From assembly GCF_013284055.1 (NCBI RefSeq), contig NZ_CP054143.1, forward strand, positions 124,001 through 188,000: 64,000 nucleotides of DNA. Reading direction: 5' to 3'. This DNA is from Deefgea piscis (GTDB taxonomy: Bacteria > Pseudomonadota > Gammaproteobacteria > Burkholderiales > Chitinibacteraceae). Below, piece after piece: positions 8,828-18,326 of this stretch. How positions within the stretch are numbered: position 1 is the stretch's first letter; each line of letters begins with the position of its first letter. A program made the translations under genes and the position numbers. The notes below the pieces were generated by a model, which had not been told where the DNA came from, searched no databases, and saw nothing but the letters and a program-made list of their open reading frames with translations.

Positions 8828-8856
8828 CGCCCCTGCCCCCAGACAGGGGCGTTTTT
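8828..8856 (+). terminator. Intrinsic terminator of the minor-pilin operon
   Basis: An 8-bp GC-rich stem CGCCCCTG/CAGGGGCG with an 8-nt loop is followed by five T residues, 42 bp after the pilV-like stop and 21 bp before the decarboxylase start. Confidence 0.9.
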
Positions 8857-8876
8857 ACTTTTAGCGAAGGACTGAC

Positions 8877-11141
8877 ATGCGCTTTTACTTCCCTCTCGTC
8901 ATTATCGACGAAGATTTTCGCACCGAGAACACCAGTGGTTCCGGTATTCGTGAACTGGCTGCGGCGATTGAGGCCGAGGGTGTGGATGTGGTGGGCTATA
9001 CCAGTTATGGCGACCTCACCTCTTTTGCGCAACAGCAAAGCCGTGCCGCTGGCTTTATTTTGTCGATTGACGACGAAGAATTTGGCTCGGGCTCTATTGA
9101 AGAAACGCATGAAGCTTTAACTAGCTTGCGCAGCTTTGTCGCCGAGATTCGCCGCCGCAATCCAGATATTCCAATTTATATTTACGGTGAAACGCGCACT
9201 GCGCGGCACATTCCGAATGATGTCTTGCGTGAATTGCATGGTTTTATTCACATGCACGAAGACACGCCCGAATTCGTGGCGCGGCATATTATTCGCGAAG
9301 CGAAATCCTATCTCGATACCCTCGCGCCGCCTTTTTTCCGCGCACTAACGCATTACGCCCAAGACGGTTCTTACTCTTGGCACTGCCCGGGGCACTCGGG
9401 TGGCGTGGCGTTTTTAAAATCTCCCGTTGGGCAAATGTTCCACCAGTTTTTTGGTGAAAACATGTTGCGCGCCGACGTTTGCAATGCGGTGGAAGAGCTC
9501 GGTCAATTGCTCGATCATACTGGGCCGATTGCCGCGTCTGAACGCAATGCCGCGCGCATTTTTAATGCCGACCATTTGTTCTTTGTCACCAACGGCACGT
9601 CAACGTCGAACAAAATCGTTTGGCACTCTACCGTTGCGCCGGGTGACGTGGTGGTCGTGGATCGCAACTGCCACAAATCAATTTTGCATTCGATCATGAT
9701 GATGGGCGCAGTGCCGGTGTTTTTGATGCCAACGCGCAATCATTACGGCATTATTGGTCCGATTCCAAAATCTGAATTCACGCCAGAAAATATCCGCAAA
9801 AAAATGATGGATAACCCTTTTGCGCGGGAAAAACTACTGGAAGATCCAAACTTTAAACCGCGTATTTTGACGATCACGCAATCGACTTACGACGGCATTA
9901 TGTATAACGTCGAAGACATCAAAGGCATGCTCGACGGTGAAATCGATACGCTGCATTTTGATGAGGCGTGGCTGCCACACGCGGCTTTTCACGAGTTTTA
10001 TGGCGATTATCACGCGATTGGCGAAGACCGTCCGCGCTGTAAAGAATCGATGGTGTTTTCAACACAATCTACGCATAAATTACTCGCTGGCCTAAGCCAA
10101 GCATCACAAATCTTGGTGCAAGACCCAGAAAACCGTCAGCTCGATCGCGATTTATTTAACGAAGCGTATTTGATGCACACGTCGACCAGCCCGCAATATT
10201 CAATTATTGCATCGTGCGACGTAGCGGCTGCGATGATGGAGGCGCCGGGCGGCACCGCGCTGGTCGAAGAATCCTTGATGGAAGCACTCGATTTCCGCCG
10301 TGCGATGCGCAAAGTGGATGAAGAATACGGTGAAGACTGGTGGTTCTCGGTATGGGGCCCAGACGATTTGACCGACGAAGGTCTAGACCATCGTGACGCT
10401 TGGATGCTAAAAGCCGGCGACAATTGGCACGGCTTTGGCGAGATTGCCGACGGCTTTAATATGCTCGACCCCATCAAAGCCACTATCTTGACACCGGGCT
10501 TGGATTTAAATGGTGACTTTGACGCGCAAGGGATTCCTGCGAGTATTGTGACCAAGTATCTGGCTGAACACGGCGTAGTCGTTGAGAAGTGCGGGCTATA
10601 CTCCTTCTTTATTATGTTTACCATCGGCATTACCAAAGGCCGCTGGAATACGCTACTCGCGGCCTTGCAGCAGTTTAAAGACGACTTTGATAAAAACGCC
10701 CCGCTGTGGCGCATCTTGCCCGAGTTCATTGCTAAATATCCGCAATACGAGCGCATTGGCCTGCGTGATCTTTGCCAGCAAATCCACGGCATTTATAAAG
10801 AGCACGGTGTTGCCCGCTTAACCACCGAGATGTATTTGTCCGATATGGTGCCGGCGATGAAACCGGCTAAAGCCTTTGCCAAAATGGCGCATCGTGAACT
10901 TGATCGCGTCGCGATTGATGATTTAGAAGGCCGCATTACTGCGGTGATGCTCACGCCGTATCCACCAGGCATTCCGCTGTTGATTCCGGGTGAAGTCTTC
11001 AACAAAACCATCGTGGATTACTTAAAATTTGCCCGTGATTTCAATCAGAAATTCCCCGGCTTTGAGACCTATATCCACGGTCTAGTCGCCGAAACCACTG
11101 CTGGCGTCACGCGCTACTATATGGATTGTGTACGAACTTAA
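8877..11141 (+). CDS. Orn/Lys/Arg family decarboxylase, probably arginine decarboxylase
   Basis: A 754-residue PLP enzyme. The N-terminal wing domain (about residues 1-130) has a response-regulator-like fold; the core holds the PLP lysine in STQSTHKLLAG (K401), with DEAWLPHA upstream binding the cofactor. The C-terminal domain completes the dodecamer-forming architecture of acid-induced decarboxylases. The length is closest to biodegradative arginine decarboxylase (about 755), longer than lysine or ornithine forms (about 711-715), so arginine is the preferred substrate, giving agmatine. No antiporter lies next to it, so a role in acid resistance versus polyamine synthesis cannot be decided. 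It is flanked by intrinsic terminators on both sides and so is transcribed alone. Confidence 0.85.
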   Translation: MRFYFPLVIIDEDFRTENTSGSGIRELAAAIEAEGVDVVGYTSYGDLTSFAQQQSRAAGFILSIDDEEFGSGSIEETHEALTSLRSFVAEIRRRNPDIPIYIYGETRTARHIPNDVLRELHGFIHMHEDTPEFVARHIIREAKSYLDTLAPPFFRALTHYAQDGSYSWHCPGHSGGVAFLKSPVGQMFHQFFGENMLRADVCNAVEELGQLLDHTGPIAASERNAARIFNADHLFFVTNGTSTSNKIVWHSTVAPGDVVVVDRNCHKSILHSIMMMGAVPVFLMPTRNHYGIIGPIPKSEFTPENIRKKMMDNPFAREKLLEDPNFKPRILTITQSTYDGIMYNVEDIKGMLDGEIDTLHFDEAWLPHAAFHEFYGDYHAIGEDRPRCKESMVFSTQSTHKLLAGLSQASQILVQDPENRQLDRDLFNEAYLMHTSTSPQYSIIASCDVAAAMMEAPGGTALVEESLMEALDFRRAMRKVDEEYGEDWWFSVWGPDDLTDEGLDHRDAWMLKAGDNWHGFGEIADGFNMLDPIKATILTPGLDLNGDFDAQGIPASIVTKYLAEHGVVVEKCGLYSFFIMFTIGITKGRWNTLLAALQQFKDDFDKNAPLWRILPEFIAKYPQYERIGLRDLCQQIHGIYKEHGVARLTTEMYLSDMVPAMKPAKAFAKMAHRELDRVAIDDLEGRITAVMLTPYPPGIPLLIPGEVFNKTIVDYLKFARDFNQKFPGFETYIHGLVAETTAGVTRYYMDCVRT

Positions 11142-11160
11142 TTTGGGTTTGTGCTCAACA

Positions 11161-11187
11161 ACCGCCAGCTTGCTGGCGGTTTTTTTA
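11161..11187 (+). terminator. Intrinsic terminator of the decarboxylase gene
   Basis: A 9-bp perfect stem ACCGCCAGC/GCTGGCGGT with a 2-nt loop is followed by a run of eight T residues, 20 bp after the stop codon. Confidence 0.93.
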
Positions 11188-11439
11188 TGCCCGCCGCCGA
11201 CTACGCCATGCAATATCAGCCTCTTGCTTTGCAAACGGCCCACTCGGGCTATAACAAAGCCAGAAAAACAATCGATCTCAATAAATTCTTCAGTACTGTT
11301 TCGCACAGACCCGCACAACAGCGCACTTAAGGTAAGCACATCGCTAATTTGTCAATATTTCCGCAGCACTTCCTATTGATTAAATTACAAGCGCTGCAAT
11401 TTAACTCGTATACCGTTTCACTTTTTTGGAGATTGAAAG

Positions 11440-14022
11440 ATGCGTTTTGACAAACTCACCACCAAATTCCAACAGGCATTGGCTGATGCACAAAGCATCG
11501 CCAACCTGAACGACAATGCTTATATCGAACCGCAACATTTACTACTGGCACTCCTGAATGACAGTGATTCAGGTACCGCCGCATTGCTAGCGCGCGCGGG
11601 TGTCAATGTGCAACCACTCCACAGCGCGCTCGATGGCTCACTCGCGCGCATCGCCAAAATTTCCGGCGGAGATAGCGATCTCACCGTTGGCAAAGACCTG
11701 ACTCGCTTATTAAATCAAACCGATAAAGCGGCGATGCAACGCGGTGATCAATTTATTTCTAGCGATTTATTTTTGCTCGCGCTGTGCGACGACAAAGGCG
11801 AAGCCGCGCGCCTACTCAAAGACCATGGCGGCAATAAAGCTGCGATTCAAGCGGCGGTGGATGCCGTGCGCGGCGGCAACGGCGTGGATAATCCAGAAGC
11901 CGATCAACAACGTGAAGCATTGAATAAATACTGCCTTGATTTAACTGAACGCGCTCGGCAAGGCAAGCTTGATCCTGTGATTGGCCGCGACGATGAAATC
12001 CGCCGCGCCATCCAAGTATTGCAACGCCGCACCAAAAACAATCCAGTCCTGATTGGTGAACCGGGCGTGGGTAAAACCGCGATTGTTGAAGGCTTGGCGC
12101 AGCGCATTATCAATGGCGAAGTACCCGAGTCGCTCAAAGGTAAGCGGGTATTGGCCTTAGATCTAGCATCGCTCTTGGCTGGCGCTAAATACCGCGGTGA
12201 ATTTGAAGAACGCCTCAAAGCAGTCCTTGGCGAACTGGAAAAAGAAGCCGGTCAAGTCATCGTCTTTATTGATGAATTGCATACACTGGTTGGCGCCGGT
12301 AAAGCCGAAGGCGCAATGGATGCTGGCAATATGCTCAAGCCTGCCCTCGCGCGTGGCGAATTGCATTGCCTTGGCGCGACTACGCTCGATGAATACCGCA
12401 AATACATCGAAAAAGACGCAGCACTGGAGCGGCGTTTCCAAAAAGTACTGGTGGGTGAGCCGAGTGTTGAAGCCACCATTGCGATTTTGCGCGGCTTGCA
12501 AGAAAAGTACGAAATCCATCATGGCGTTGAAATCACCGATCCGGCGATTGTGGCGGCGGCTGAATTATCGCACCGCTACATCACCGATCGCTTCTTGCCA
12601 GATAAAGCCATCGACTTGATCGACGAAGCGGCGGCCAAAATCAAGATGGAGATCGACTCTAAGCCCGAAGTGATGGACAAACTCGATCGGCGGATTATTC
12701 AGCTCAAAATCGAGCGTGAAGCAGTGAAACGCGAAAAAGACGAAGCCAGTAAAAAACGCTTGGCCTTAATCGAGGAAGAAATTGCTCAATTGGGCAAAGA
12801 CTACTCGGATCTAGATGAAATCTGGAAAGCCGAAAAAGCCAGCGTGCTGGGCACTCAAGCGATTCGCGAAGAAATCGAGCACGTTAAAACGGCAATGGAA
12901 ACCGCTCGCCGTGCCGGTGAATGGGACAAAGCTTCAGAATTGCAATACGGCGAATTACCGCAGCTCGAAGCCAAGCTCAAAGCGGCCGAAACCAGCGAAA
13001 ATGCTAGCGAAACGCCAAATAAAACTCGGCTATTACGCACGCAAGTTGGCGCCGAAGAGATCGCCGAAGTGGTGAGCCGCGCCACGGGTATTCCGGTGAG
13101 CAAAATGCTACAAGGCGAACGCGAAAAACTACTGCATATGGAAGAAGTTTTGCACCAACGCGTGGTCGGTCAAGACGAAGCGGTGCGCTTAGTTTCTGAC
13201 GCGATCCGTCGTTCACGCGCCGGTCTTGGCGACCCAAATCGCCCTTATGGCTCATTCCTATTTTTGGGGCCGACTGGCGTGGGTAAAACCGAGCTGTGCA
13301 AAACGCTGGCGAACTATTTATTTGATTCCGAAGACCATATGATTCGCATCGATATGAGCGAATTTATGGAAAAACATTCGGTAGCGCGCTTAATTGGGGC
13401 GCCACCGGGCTATGTCGGCTACGAGGAAGGCGGCTACCTCACCGAGCTGGTACGGCGTAAACCGTATAGTGTGATTTTGCTTGATGAGGTCGAAAAAGCG
13501 CATCCAGACGTATTTAATATTTTGCTGCAAGTATTGGATGATGGCCGCTTAACCGATGGCCAAGGTCGCACAGTGGACTTTAGAAATACCGTGGTGATTA
13601 TGACGTCCAACCTCGGTAGCGAGCATATCCAGCGTTTGGCCGATTCTGATTATCAGGTGATTAAATTGGCGGTGATGGCGGAAGTTAAAACGCATTTCCG
13701 CCCTGAGTTTATTAACCGAATCGACGAAGTGGTGGTGTTCCATGGCTTGGCCCAAACACAAATTCGCCACATCGCGCGCATTCAGCTCGATAAGTTGCGC
13801 CAGCGTTTGGCACAAATGGAAATCAGCTTGTCGGTTTCAGATGCTGCGCTTGATTTGATCGCCGAAGCGGGCTTTGATCCGGTGTATGGCGCAAGGCCAT
13901 TAAAACGCGCCATCCAAAGTGAGCTGGAAAACGTGTTGGCCAAACGACTACTCAATGGTGACTTTGCCGCCAAAGACACCATACATGTCGACGCCAAAGA
14001 CGGCATGATGCACTTTAGTTAA
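11440..14022 (+). CDS. clpB: Chaperone ClpB (AAA+ disaggregase)
   Basis: The 860-residue product matches E. coli ClpB (857). The N-domain (about 1-145) precedes NBD1 with Walker A GEPGVGKT at 206-213, then the coiled-coil M-domain (about 405-530, [14 protein letters not shown]), then NBD2 with Walker A GPTGVGKT at about 610-617 and [20 protein letters not shown]. ClpB threads aggregated proteins through its hexamer with DnaK. The absence of an IGF/IGL loop and the presence of the M-domain exclude ClpA. The ATG follows a GGAGATTG ribosome-binding site. A sigma-32 promoter was sought in the 250-bp leader but no convincing one was found. Confidence 0.97.
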   Translation: MRFDKLTTKFQQALADAQSIANLNDNAYIEPQHLLLALLNDSDSGTAALLARAGVNVQPLHSALDGSLARIAKISGGDSDLTVGKDLTRLLNQTDKAAMQRGDQFISSDLFLLALCDDKGEAARLLKDHGGNKAAIQAAVDAVRGGNGVDNPEADQQREALNKYCLDLTERARQGKLDPVIGRDDEIRRAIQVLQRRTKNNPVLIGEPGVGKTAIVEGLAQRIINGEVPESLKGKRVLALDLASLLAGAKYRGEFEERLKAVLGELEKEAGQVIVFIDELHTLVGAGKAEGAMDAGNMLKPALARGELHCLGATTLDEYRKYIEKDAALERRFQKVLVGEPSVEATIAILRGLQEKYEIHHGVEITDPAIVAAAELSHRYITDRFLPDKAIDLIDEAAAKIKMEIDSKPEVMDKLDRRIIQLKIEREAVKREKDEASKKRLALIEEEIAQLGKDYSDLDEIWKAEKASVLGTQAIREEIEHVKTAMETARRAGEWDKASELQYGELPQLEAKLKAAETSENASETPNKTRLLRTQVGAEEIAEVVSRATGIPVSKMLQGEREKLLHMEEVLHQRVVGQDEAVRLVSDAIRRSRAGLGDPNRPYGSFLFLGPTGVGKTELCKTLANYLFDSEDHMIRIDMSEFMEKHSVARLIGAPPGYVGYEEGGYLTELVRRKPYSVILLDEVEKAHPDVFNILLQVLDDGRLTDGQGRTVDFRNTVVIMTSNLGSEHIQRLADSDYQVIKLAVMAEVKTHFRPEFINRIDEVVVFHGLAQTQIRHIARIQLDKLRQRLAQMEISLSVSDAALDLIAEAGFDPVYGARPLKRAIQSELENVLAKRLLNGDFAAKDTIHVDAKDGMMHFS

Positions 14023-14048
14023 GTCGCACAGCGCCTTCCCCGGCAAAC

Positions 14049-14083
14049 AAAAAGCCATTCCGAATCTCGGAATGGCTTTTTTT
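14049..14083 (+). terminator. Intrinsic terminator of clpB (bidirectional)
   Basis: The stem GCCATTCCGA/TCGGAATGGC with a 3-nt loop is flanked by an A-run on the left and seven T residues on the right, so it can serve clpB and also the minus-strand gene that ends at 14143. Confidence 0.92.
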
Positions 14084-14084
14084 A

Positions 14085-14131
14085 TGTATAGACACAGAGC
14101 CTATTATTTAATTCACTTAGGCAGACATACC
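14085..14131. repeat. 47-nt palindromic element, copy 2 (diverged)
   Basis: Begins TGTATAG and ends GACATACC; length exactly 47 nt. Inner arms GCCTA/TAGGC are complementary. The first base is T instead of G, so it is the most diverged copy. It lies between the clpB terminator and the 3' end of the YjfB gene. Confidence 0.45.
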
Positions 14132-14142
14132 CCAAGCAATCG

Positions 14143-14325
14143 TTAAGCCTTTACGTCTACATTTTGCCCTAAATGCGCCGGATTTACGCTGGCCGGCTGC
14201 GGAATGGCTTGCAGCAAGCTGAGTGTACTTTGCGCCTGTAGATCCAAACTTTTACGCAGCATCACCAATGGAACAGGATTGTTGGCGCTGGCACTACTGG
14301 CCGCATTCACCATACTGTCACTCAT
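14143..14325 (-). CDS. YjfB family small protein (putative motility protein)
   Basis: A 60-residue product with an N-terminal SSASANNPVPLVMLRKSLDLQAQ helix, a central LLQAIPQP and the C-terminal signature LGQNVDVKA, all characteristic of the YjfB_motility family found in flagellated bacteria. The minus-strand ATG has an AAGGGG ribosome-binding site. It is monocistronic between clpB and dnaE, pointing toward the shared terminator. Its molecular role is not known; the family name is only suggestive of motility. Confidence 0.8.
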   Translation of the reverse strand: MSDSMVNAASSASANNPVPLVMLRKSLDLQAQSTLSLLQAIPQPASVNPAHLGQNVDVKA

Positions 14326-14412
14326 TACAACACCCCTTTTTTGCCATAACGGTTATTTTATCGGCCTTATTCACGCTTAATGAAGGGTAGCAGCCTGAAT
14401 CAGCGCAAGAAA

Positions 14413-14421
14413 TGATAAAAT
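14413..14421 (+). promoter_or_regulatory. Extended -10 element directly before dnaE
   Basis: TGATAAAAT (TGN plus TAAAAT) ends only 6 bp before the dnaE ATG, so transcription would begin at or next to the start codon. No ribosome-binding site is visible between them. A weak -35-like CCTGAA lies 16 bp upstream. Confidence 0.4.
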
Positions 14422-14427
14422 GCGCCA

Positions 14428-17400
14428 ATGAACGCACCTGCCTATATCCATCTTCGCCTCCATTCCGAGTTTTCAGTTTCTGACGGCATCGTCCGTCTGG
14501 ATGACGCCGTTAAACGCGCCAAAGCCGACAAAATGCCGGCGCTTGGCATGTCGGATTTAATGAATCTGTTTGGTCTGGTTAAGCATTACAAAGCTTGCCG
14601 CAATGCCGGGATTAAACCGATTATCGGCTTGGATGCATGGATCGAAAATCCAGATAACCGCGACAAACCATTTCGCACGCTGCTGATTTGTAAAAATCGC
14701 GCCGGTTATGGCCGTCTGTGCGAGCTGATCACGATGGCGTTTCGCGACAATCAATATCGCGGCCGGGGCGAACTGAAAAAAGAATGGTTTACCGCCGGTG
14801 ATAATAGCGGTTTGATTGCGCTGTCGGGCGCTGAGCTCGGCGAAGTTGGTCAGCAGTTTTTGGCGAATAATCCAGAGCTTGCCAGCGCGGCAGCCCAGTG
14901 GTGGGCGGCGCAATTTCCCGATAGTTTTTACCTCGAGATTCAACGCACCGGCACCGCAGCATGCGAAACCAGCTTGCAGCGCCAGCTCGATTTGGCGGGT
15001 GAGCTCAATCTGCCGGTAGTCGCAACGCACCCAATCCAATTTATGGATCCGGACGACTTTAAAGCGCACGAAGCGCGCACCTGTATTTCGGCAGGCTTTG
15101 TCATGAATGACAAACGTCGCCCGAAGGATTTCACCGAAGAGCAATATTTCAAAACCACGGCGCAAATGCAAGAATTGTTTGCCGATGTGCCCGAAGCGCT
15201 CGCCAATACCGTGACAATTGCACAGCGCTGCAATATTGAGATTGTGCTGGGTAAAAACGTCTTACCGCCCTTCCCTACGCCCGAAGGCATGACGCTGGAT
15301 GATTTCTTGGTGTATGAGGCTAAGCGCGGCTTAGAAATGCGCCTTGCACAGCTATACCCCGATGAGGCACTGCGCGAAGCGGAACGTCCTCGCTATTACG
15401 AACGACTCAAAATCGAAACCGACACCATTATTAATATGGGCTTTCCCGGTTACTTTTTGATCGTTGCCGACTTTATCGCCTGGGGCAAAGTCAACGGCTG
15501 CCCAGTGGGGCCGGGTCGTGGTTCGGGTGCCGGCTCGTTGGTGGCGTACAGCCTGGGTATTACCGACATTGATCCCACTGCGTATGCACTGCTGTTTGAG
15601 CGCTTTTTGAATCCAGAACGCGTTTCAATGCCCGACTTTGATATCGACTTCTGCCAAGAAAACCGCTGGCGCGTGATTGAATACGTGCGTGAAAAATACG
15701 GCGCGGATGCCGTGAGCCAGATTGCGACTTTTGGTACCATGGCCGCCAAAGCGGTGGTGCGCGACGTCGGCCGCGTGCTCGATTTGCCGTATATGTTTTG
15801 TGATGGCGTATCCAAACTCATCCCTGCTGCGCCCGGTAAACAATATAGTCTGGACGATGCGCTAGAAATGGTGCCTGAGCTGGCCGAGCGCGTTGAGCGC
15901 GAAGAAGAACTCAAAGAGCTATGGGAGCTGGCCAAAAAACTCGAAGGCCTCACGCGCAATATCGGTATGCATGCCGGTGGGGTATTGATTGCACCAAATA
16001 AAATCACTGATTTCTGCCCGGTGTACCAAGCATCAGGCGATGATGCCTCGCCGGTGTCGATGCTGGATAAAGACGACGTTGAAGCCGTTGGCTTGGTGAA
16101 GTTTGACTTTTTGGGTTTGCGAAATCTAACGATTATCGAACTCGCGCTGCAATACATCAAAAACCAAACTGGCGAATATCTGGACTTAATGAGTCTGGGC
16201 TTTAACGATCAAGCCGCGTATCAGGTGTTCCGCGATGCCAATACCACCGGCGTGTTTCAGGTCGAATCGGACGGTATGAAGCGCTTGCTCGAAAAGCTCG
16301 CGCCCGATCGTTTTGAGGACATTATTGCGGTATTGGCGCTATATCGTCCGGGGCCACTCGGCTCAGGGATGGTCGACACCTTTATTAATCGTAAAAAAGG
16401 TCTTGAAGCGCCCGATTACTTCCATCCCGACCTCGAAAAATGTTTGGAGCCGACTTACGGCGTTATCGTGTATCAAGAGCAGGTGATGCAGATTTCGCAG
16501 ATTATCGGTGGCTACACGCTCGGTGGCGCCGATATGCTGCGCCGGGCGATGGGTAAGAAAAAGCCTGAAGAAATGGCCAAACACCGGGAAACCATTGCCG
16601 AAGGTGCCGCCAAGCAAGGGTACGATCCCAAACTCGCCGAAACCTTGTTTGACTTGATGACCAAGTTTGCCGAGTACGGCTTTAATAAATCGCATACCGC
16701 AGCGTACGCGGTGGTGTCGTACCACACCGCCTGGCTCAAAGCGCACCATACTGCGGCCTTTATGGCGGCAACGATGTCGTCCGAGTTGGACAATACTGAC
16801 CAGCTCAAAGTGTTTTACGATGATTGTTTAAACAAAAAAAACAAACTCGAAATCTTACCGCCCGATATTAACGAAAGTTTTTATCGCTTTGTTCCGGTGG
16901 GTAAAAAACAAATTCGTTATGCCTTAGGGGCGATTAAAGGCGTTGGCGAAAGCGCAGTGAATATGATTGTCGCCGAGCGCACGGCCAACGGACCGTTTAA
17001 AGACATTTACGATTTATGTAGCCGAACCGACAAAAAAGAAGTCAATAAACGCGTGCTCGAAGCCTTAATTCGTGGTGGCGCTTTTGATGCGCTTGAGCCT
17101 AATCGCGCGCGCATTATGGCCAATGTCGAGCAAGCCATGGCCGTGGCCGAAGCTGAAATCGCCAATGCCAATCAAATTAGCTTGTTCGACATGCTAGAGC
17201 CCGCTGCCGCACCGCAAATCGAACACCTAGATGCGCCGCTATGGGATGACAAAATCAAACTGGCCGAAGAAAAATCCGCACTCGGATTTTATCTTTCTGG
17301 CCACCCGTTTGATGCCCATGCCAGACCGATTAAAGGCTTGATTCGCACCCGACTTGATCGACTCAATAACCAGCGCGAGCCGCAATTTATTGCCGGGATT

Positions 17401-17871
17401 GTGGCGGGCATGCGAATTAAAAATGGTGATCGTGGCCGGATGTGTTTTTTACAGCTCGATGATGGTCATGCCAAAGTTGAACTCACGCTGTATTCCGAAT
17501 CGTTTGAAGCCAATCGCACCAAGCTCAAAGAAGACACTTTATTAGTCATCGAAGCAAAGGTCTCGGAAGATCGCTTTTCCGGTGGGCAACGCATTATCGC
17601 CGATCGGGTATTTGACTTAGCCGAAGCGCGCAGCCACTTTGCGCGGGCACTCAAAATTAACTTGGGGCAGCAAGGCGACGCCGACAGGCTCAAGCAAATT
17701 TTGCAACCCCACGCGGCCGATCACGGCTGCGCGGTTGAAATTGATTACCAAAATAACGACGCGCAATGCCAGATGCTACTAGGCCATGCGTGGCGAGTGA
17801 TTTTACGTGATGAATTGCTGAGCGATTTGCGTAACTGGCTTGGTCCACAATCGGCTGAACCACGCTTCTAG
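14428..17871 (+). CDS. dnaE: DNA polymerase III subunit alpha
   Basis: The 1147-residue protein is the replicative polymerase. The PHP domain occupies about 1-280 (HLRLHSEFSVSDG at the start), GPGRGSGAGSLVAY lies near 361, and the catalytic PDFDIDF motif lies at 402-408 with D403 and D405 equivalent to the E. coli catalytic Asp pair. The internal beta-clamp-binding motif QISLF is at 916-920, followed by an OB-fold (about 985-1065). Proofreading is expected from a separate DnaQ, as no DEDD exonuclease is inserted in the PHP domain, so this is DnaE1 and not PolC. The stop codon overlaps the first G of a 47-nt repeat. Confidence 0.97.
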   Translation: MNAPAYIHLRLHSEFSVSDGIVRLDDAVKRAKADKMPALGMSDLMNLFGLVKHYKACRNAGIKPIIGLDAWIENPDNRDKPFRTLLICKNRAGYGRLCELITMAFRDNQYRGRGELKKEWFTAGDNSGLIALSGAELGEVGQQFLANNPELASAAAQWWAAQFPDSFYLEIQRTGTAACETSLQRQLDLAGELNLPVVATHPIQFMDPDDFKAHEARTCISAGFVMNDKRRPKDFTEEQYFKTTAQMQELFADVPEALANTVTIAQRCNIEIVLGKNVLPPFPTPEGMTLDDFLVYEAKRGLEMRLAQLYPDEALREAERPRYYERLKIETDTIINMGFPGYFLIVADFIAWGKVNGCPVGPGRGSGAGSLVAYSLGITDIDPTAYALLFERFLNPERVSMPDFDIDFCQENRWRVIEYVREKYGADAVSQIATFGTMAAKAVVRDVGRVLDLPYMFCDGVSKLIPAAPGKQYSLDDALEMVPELAERVEREEELKELWELAKKLEGLTRNIGMHAGGVLIAPNKITDFCPVYQASGDDASPVSMLDKDDVEAVGLVKFDFLGLRNLTIIELALQYIKNQTGEYLDLMSLGFNDQAAYQVFRDANTTGVFQVESDGMKRLLEKLAPDRFEDIIAVLALYRPGPLGSGMVDTFINRKKGLEAPDYFHPDLEKCLEPTYGVIVYQEQVMQISQIIGGYTLGGADMLRRAMGKKKPEEMAKHRETIAEGAAKQGYDPKLAETLFDLMTKFAEYGFNKSHTAAYAVVSYHTAWLKAHHTAAFMAATMSSELDNTDQLKVFYDDCLNKKNKLEILPPDINESFYRFVPVGKKQIRYALGAIKGVGESAVNMIVAERTANGPFKDIYDLCSRTDKKEVNKRVLEALIRGGAFDALEPNRARIMANVEQAMAVAEAEIANANQISLFDMLEPAAAPQIEHLDAPLWDDKIKLAEEKSALGFYLSGHPFDAHARPIKGLIRTRLDRLNNQREPQFIAGIVAGMRIKNGDRGRMCFLQLDDGHAKVELTLYSESFEANRTKLKEDTLLVIEAKVSEDRFSGGQRIIADRVFDLAEARSHFARALKINLGQQGDADRLKQILQPHAADHGCAVEIDYQNNDAQCQMLLGHAWRVILRDELLSDLRNWLGPQSAEPRF

Positions 17872-17917
17872 GTATACCTCGCTAGCACATATCAATAATG
17901 CGCTAGCGAGACATACC
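17871..17917. repeat. 47-nt palindromic element, copy 3
   Basis: Begins GGTATACC and ends ACATACC, exactly 47 nt, with a 9-bp inner stem CTCGCTAGC/GCTAGCGAG. Its first base is the last base of the dnaE stop codon, so it forms the dnaE 3' end and could act as a terminator-like hairpin, though no T-run follows. Confidence 0.7.
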
Positions 17918-17977
17918 ACCCATAAAATTTCTGAGCATTTTTTCCAAAAATTTCCGCGCATTGTTTATCTTTGAGAT

Positions 17978-17991
17978 TTGACCTATGTCAA
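17978..17991. promoter_or_regulatory. FNR/ANR-type box, distal, upstream of pflB
   Basis: TTGAC-CTAT-GTCAA is a perfect dyad of the CRP/FNR-superfamily type (consensus TTGAT-N4-ATCAA). It lies 336 bp before the pflB start and 178 bp upstream of the proximal box. No good -10 lies at the distance expected for class II activation. Confidence 0.6.
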
Positions 17992-18078
17992 ATTTTTACA
18001 TCCTCCATCAGTCCATTTTGCCAATTTTTACATTCCATTCGGCGTCTCAAAGGCATAAGATATTGTCATGAAAGTGAG

Positions 18079-18093
18079 GTTTGCAATGCAAAC
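18079..18093. promoter_or_regulatory. Perfect 15-bp palindrome in the pflB leader
   Basis: GTTTGCA-A-TGCAAAC is an exact inverted repeat between the two FNR-type boxes. It looks like an operator for a dimeric regulator, but no regulator is identified. Confidence 0.35.
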
Positions 18094-18132
18094 TTTACTG
18101 CGTCGCAACAATAAAGCCATTGTCTTATGTAG

Positions 18133-18160
18133 TTGAAAATATTCAATAACATATTTTCAA
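18133..18160. promoter_or_regulatory. Perfect 10-bp inverted repeat next to the proximal FNR box
   Basis: TTGAAAATAT and ATATTTTCAA flank an 8-nt spacer and end 2 bp before the proximal FNR-type box. Position suggests a second regulator site or an AT-rich cruciform. Confidence 0.4.
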
Positions 18161-18162
18161 AA

Positions 18163-18203
18163 CTGATCTAAATCAATTTTTGAAATTGCATTATTGTTAC
18201 GAT
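18163..18203 (+). promoter_or_regulatory. FNR-activated promoter of pflB
   Basis: CTGAT-CTAA-ATCAA (18163-18176) matches the FNR consensus with one half-site change. TACGAT at 18198-18203 is a plausible -10, placing the start of transcription near 18210, about 41 bp from the box centre. That is the spacing of class II FNR-dependent promoters and fits anaerobic induction of pyruvate formate-lyase. Confidence 0.65.
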
Positions 18204-18326
18204 GCCTTAATAAAAACTTGCTGCTGTTTGCCCTATCTGGCAACAGCGACATTCTTTTCAGTTAGCAACTGAAAATTCGGCTTAAAGATGGTCCAACAGA
18301 CATCGCCACTAAGGAGTCTCACCCAA

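Noticed and set aside
10136-10792. 218-codon minus-strand frame inside the decarboxylase gene
   Set aside because: It is a shadow of the sense codon pattern, Ser/Pro-rich with no recognisable domain or ribosome-binding site.
11188-11439. Sigma-32 promoter upstream of clpB
   Set aside because: No segment matched CTTGAA with a CCCCAT-like -10 at correct spacing.
15450-16160. 236-codon minus-strand frame inside dnaE
   Set aside because: Antisense shadow with Ser/Arg-rich composition; dnaE motifs on the other strand are unmistakable.
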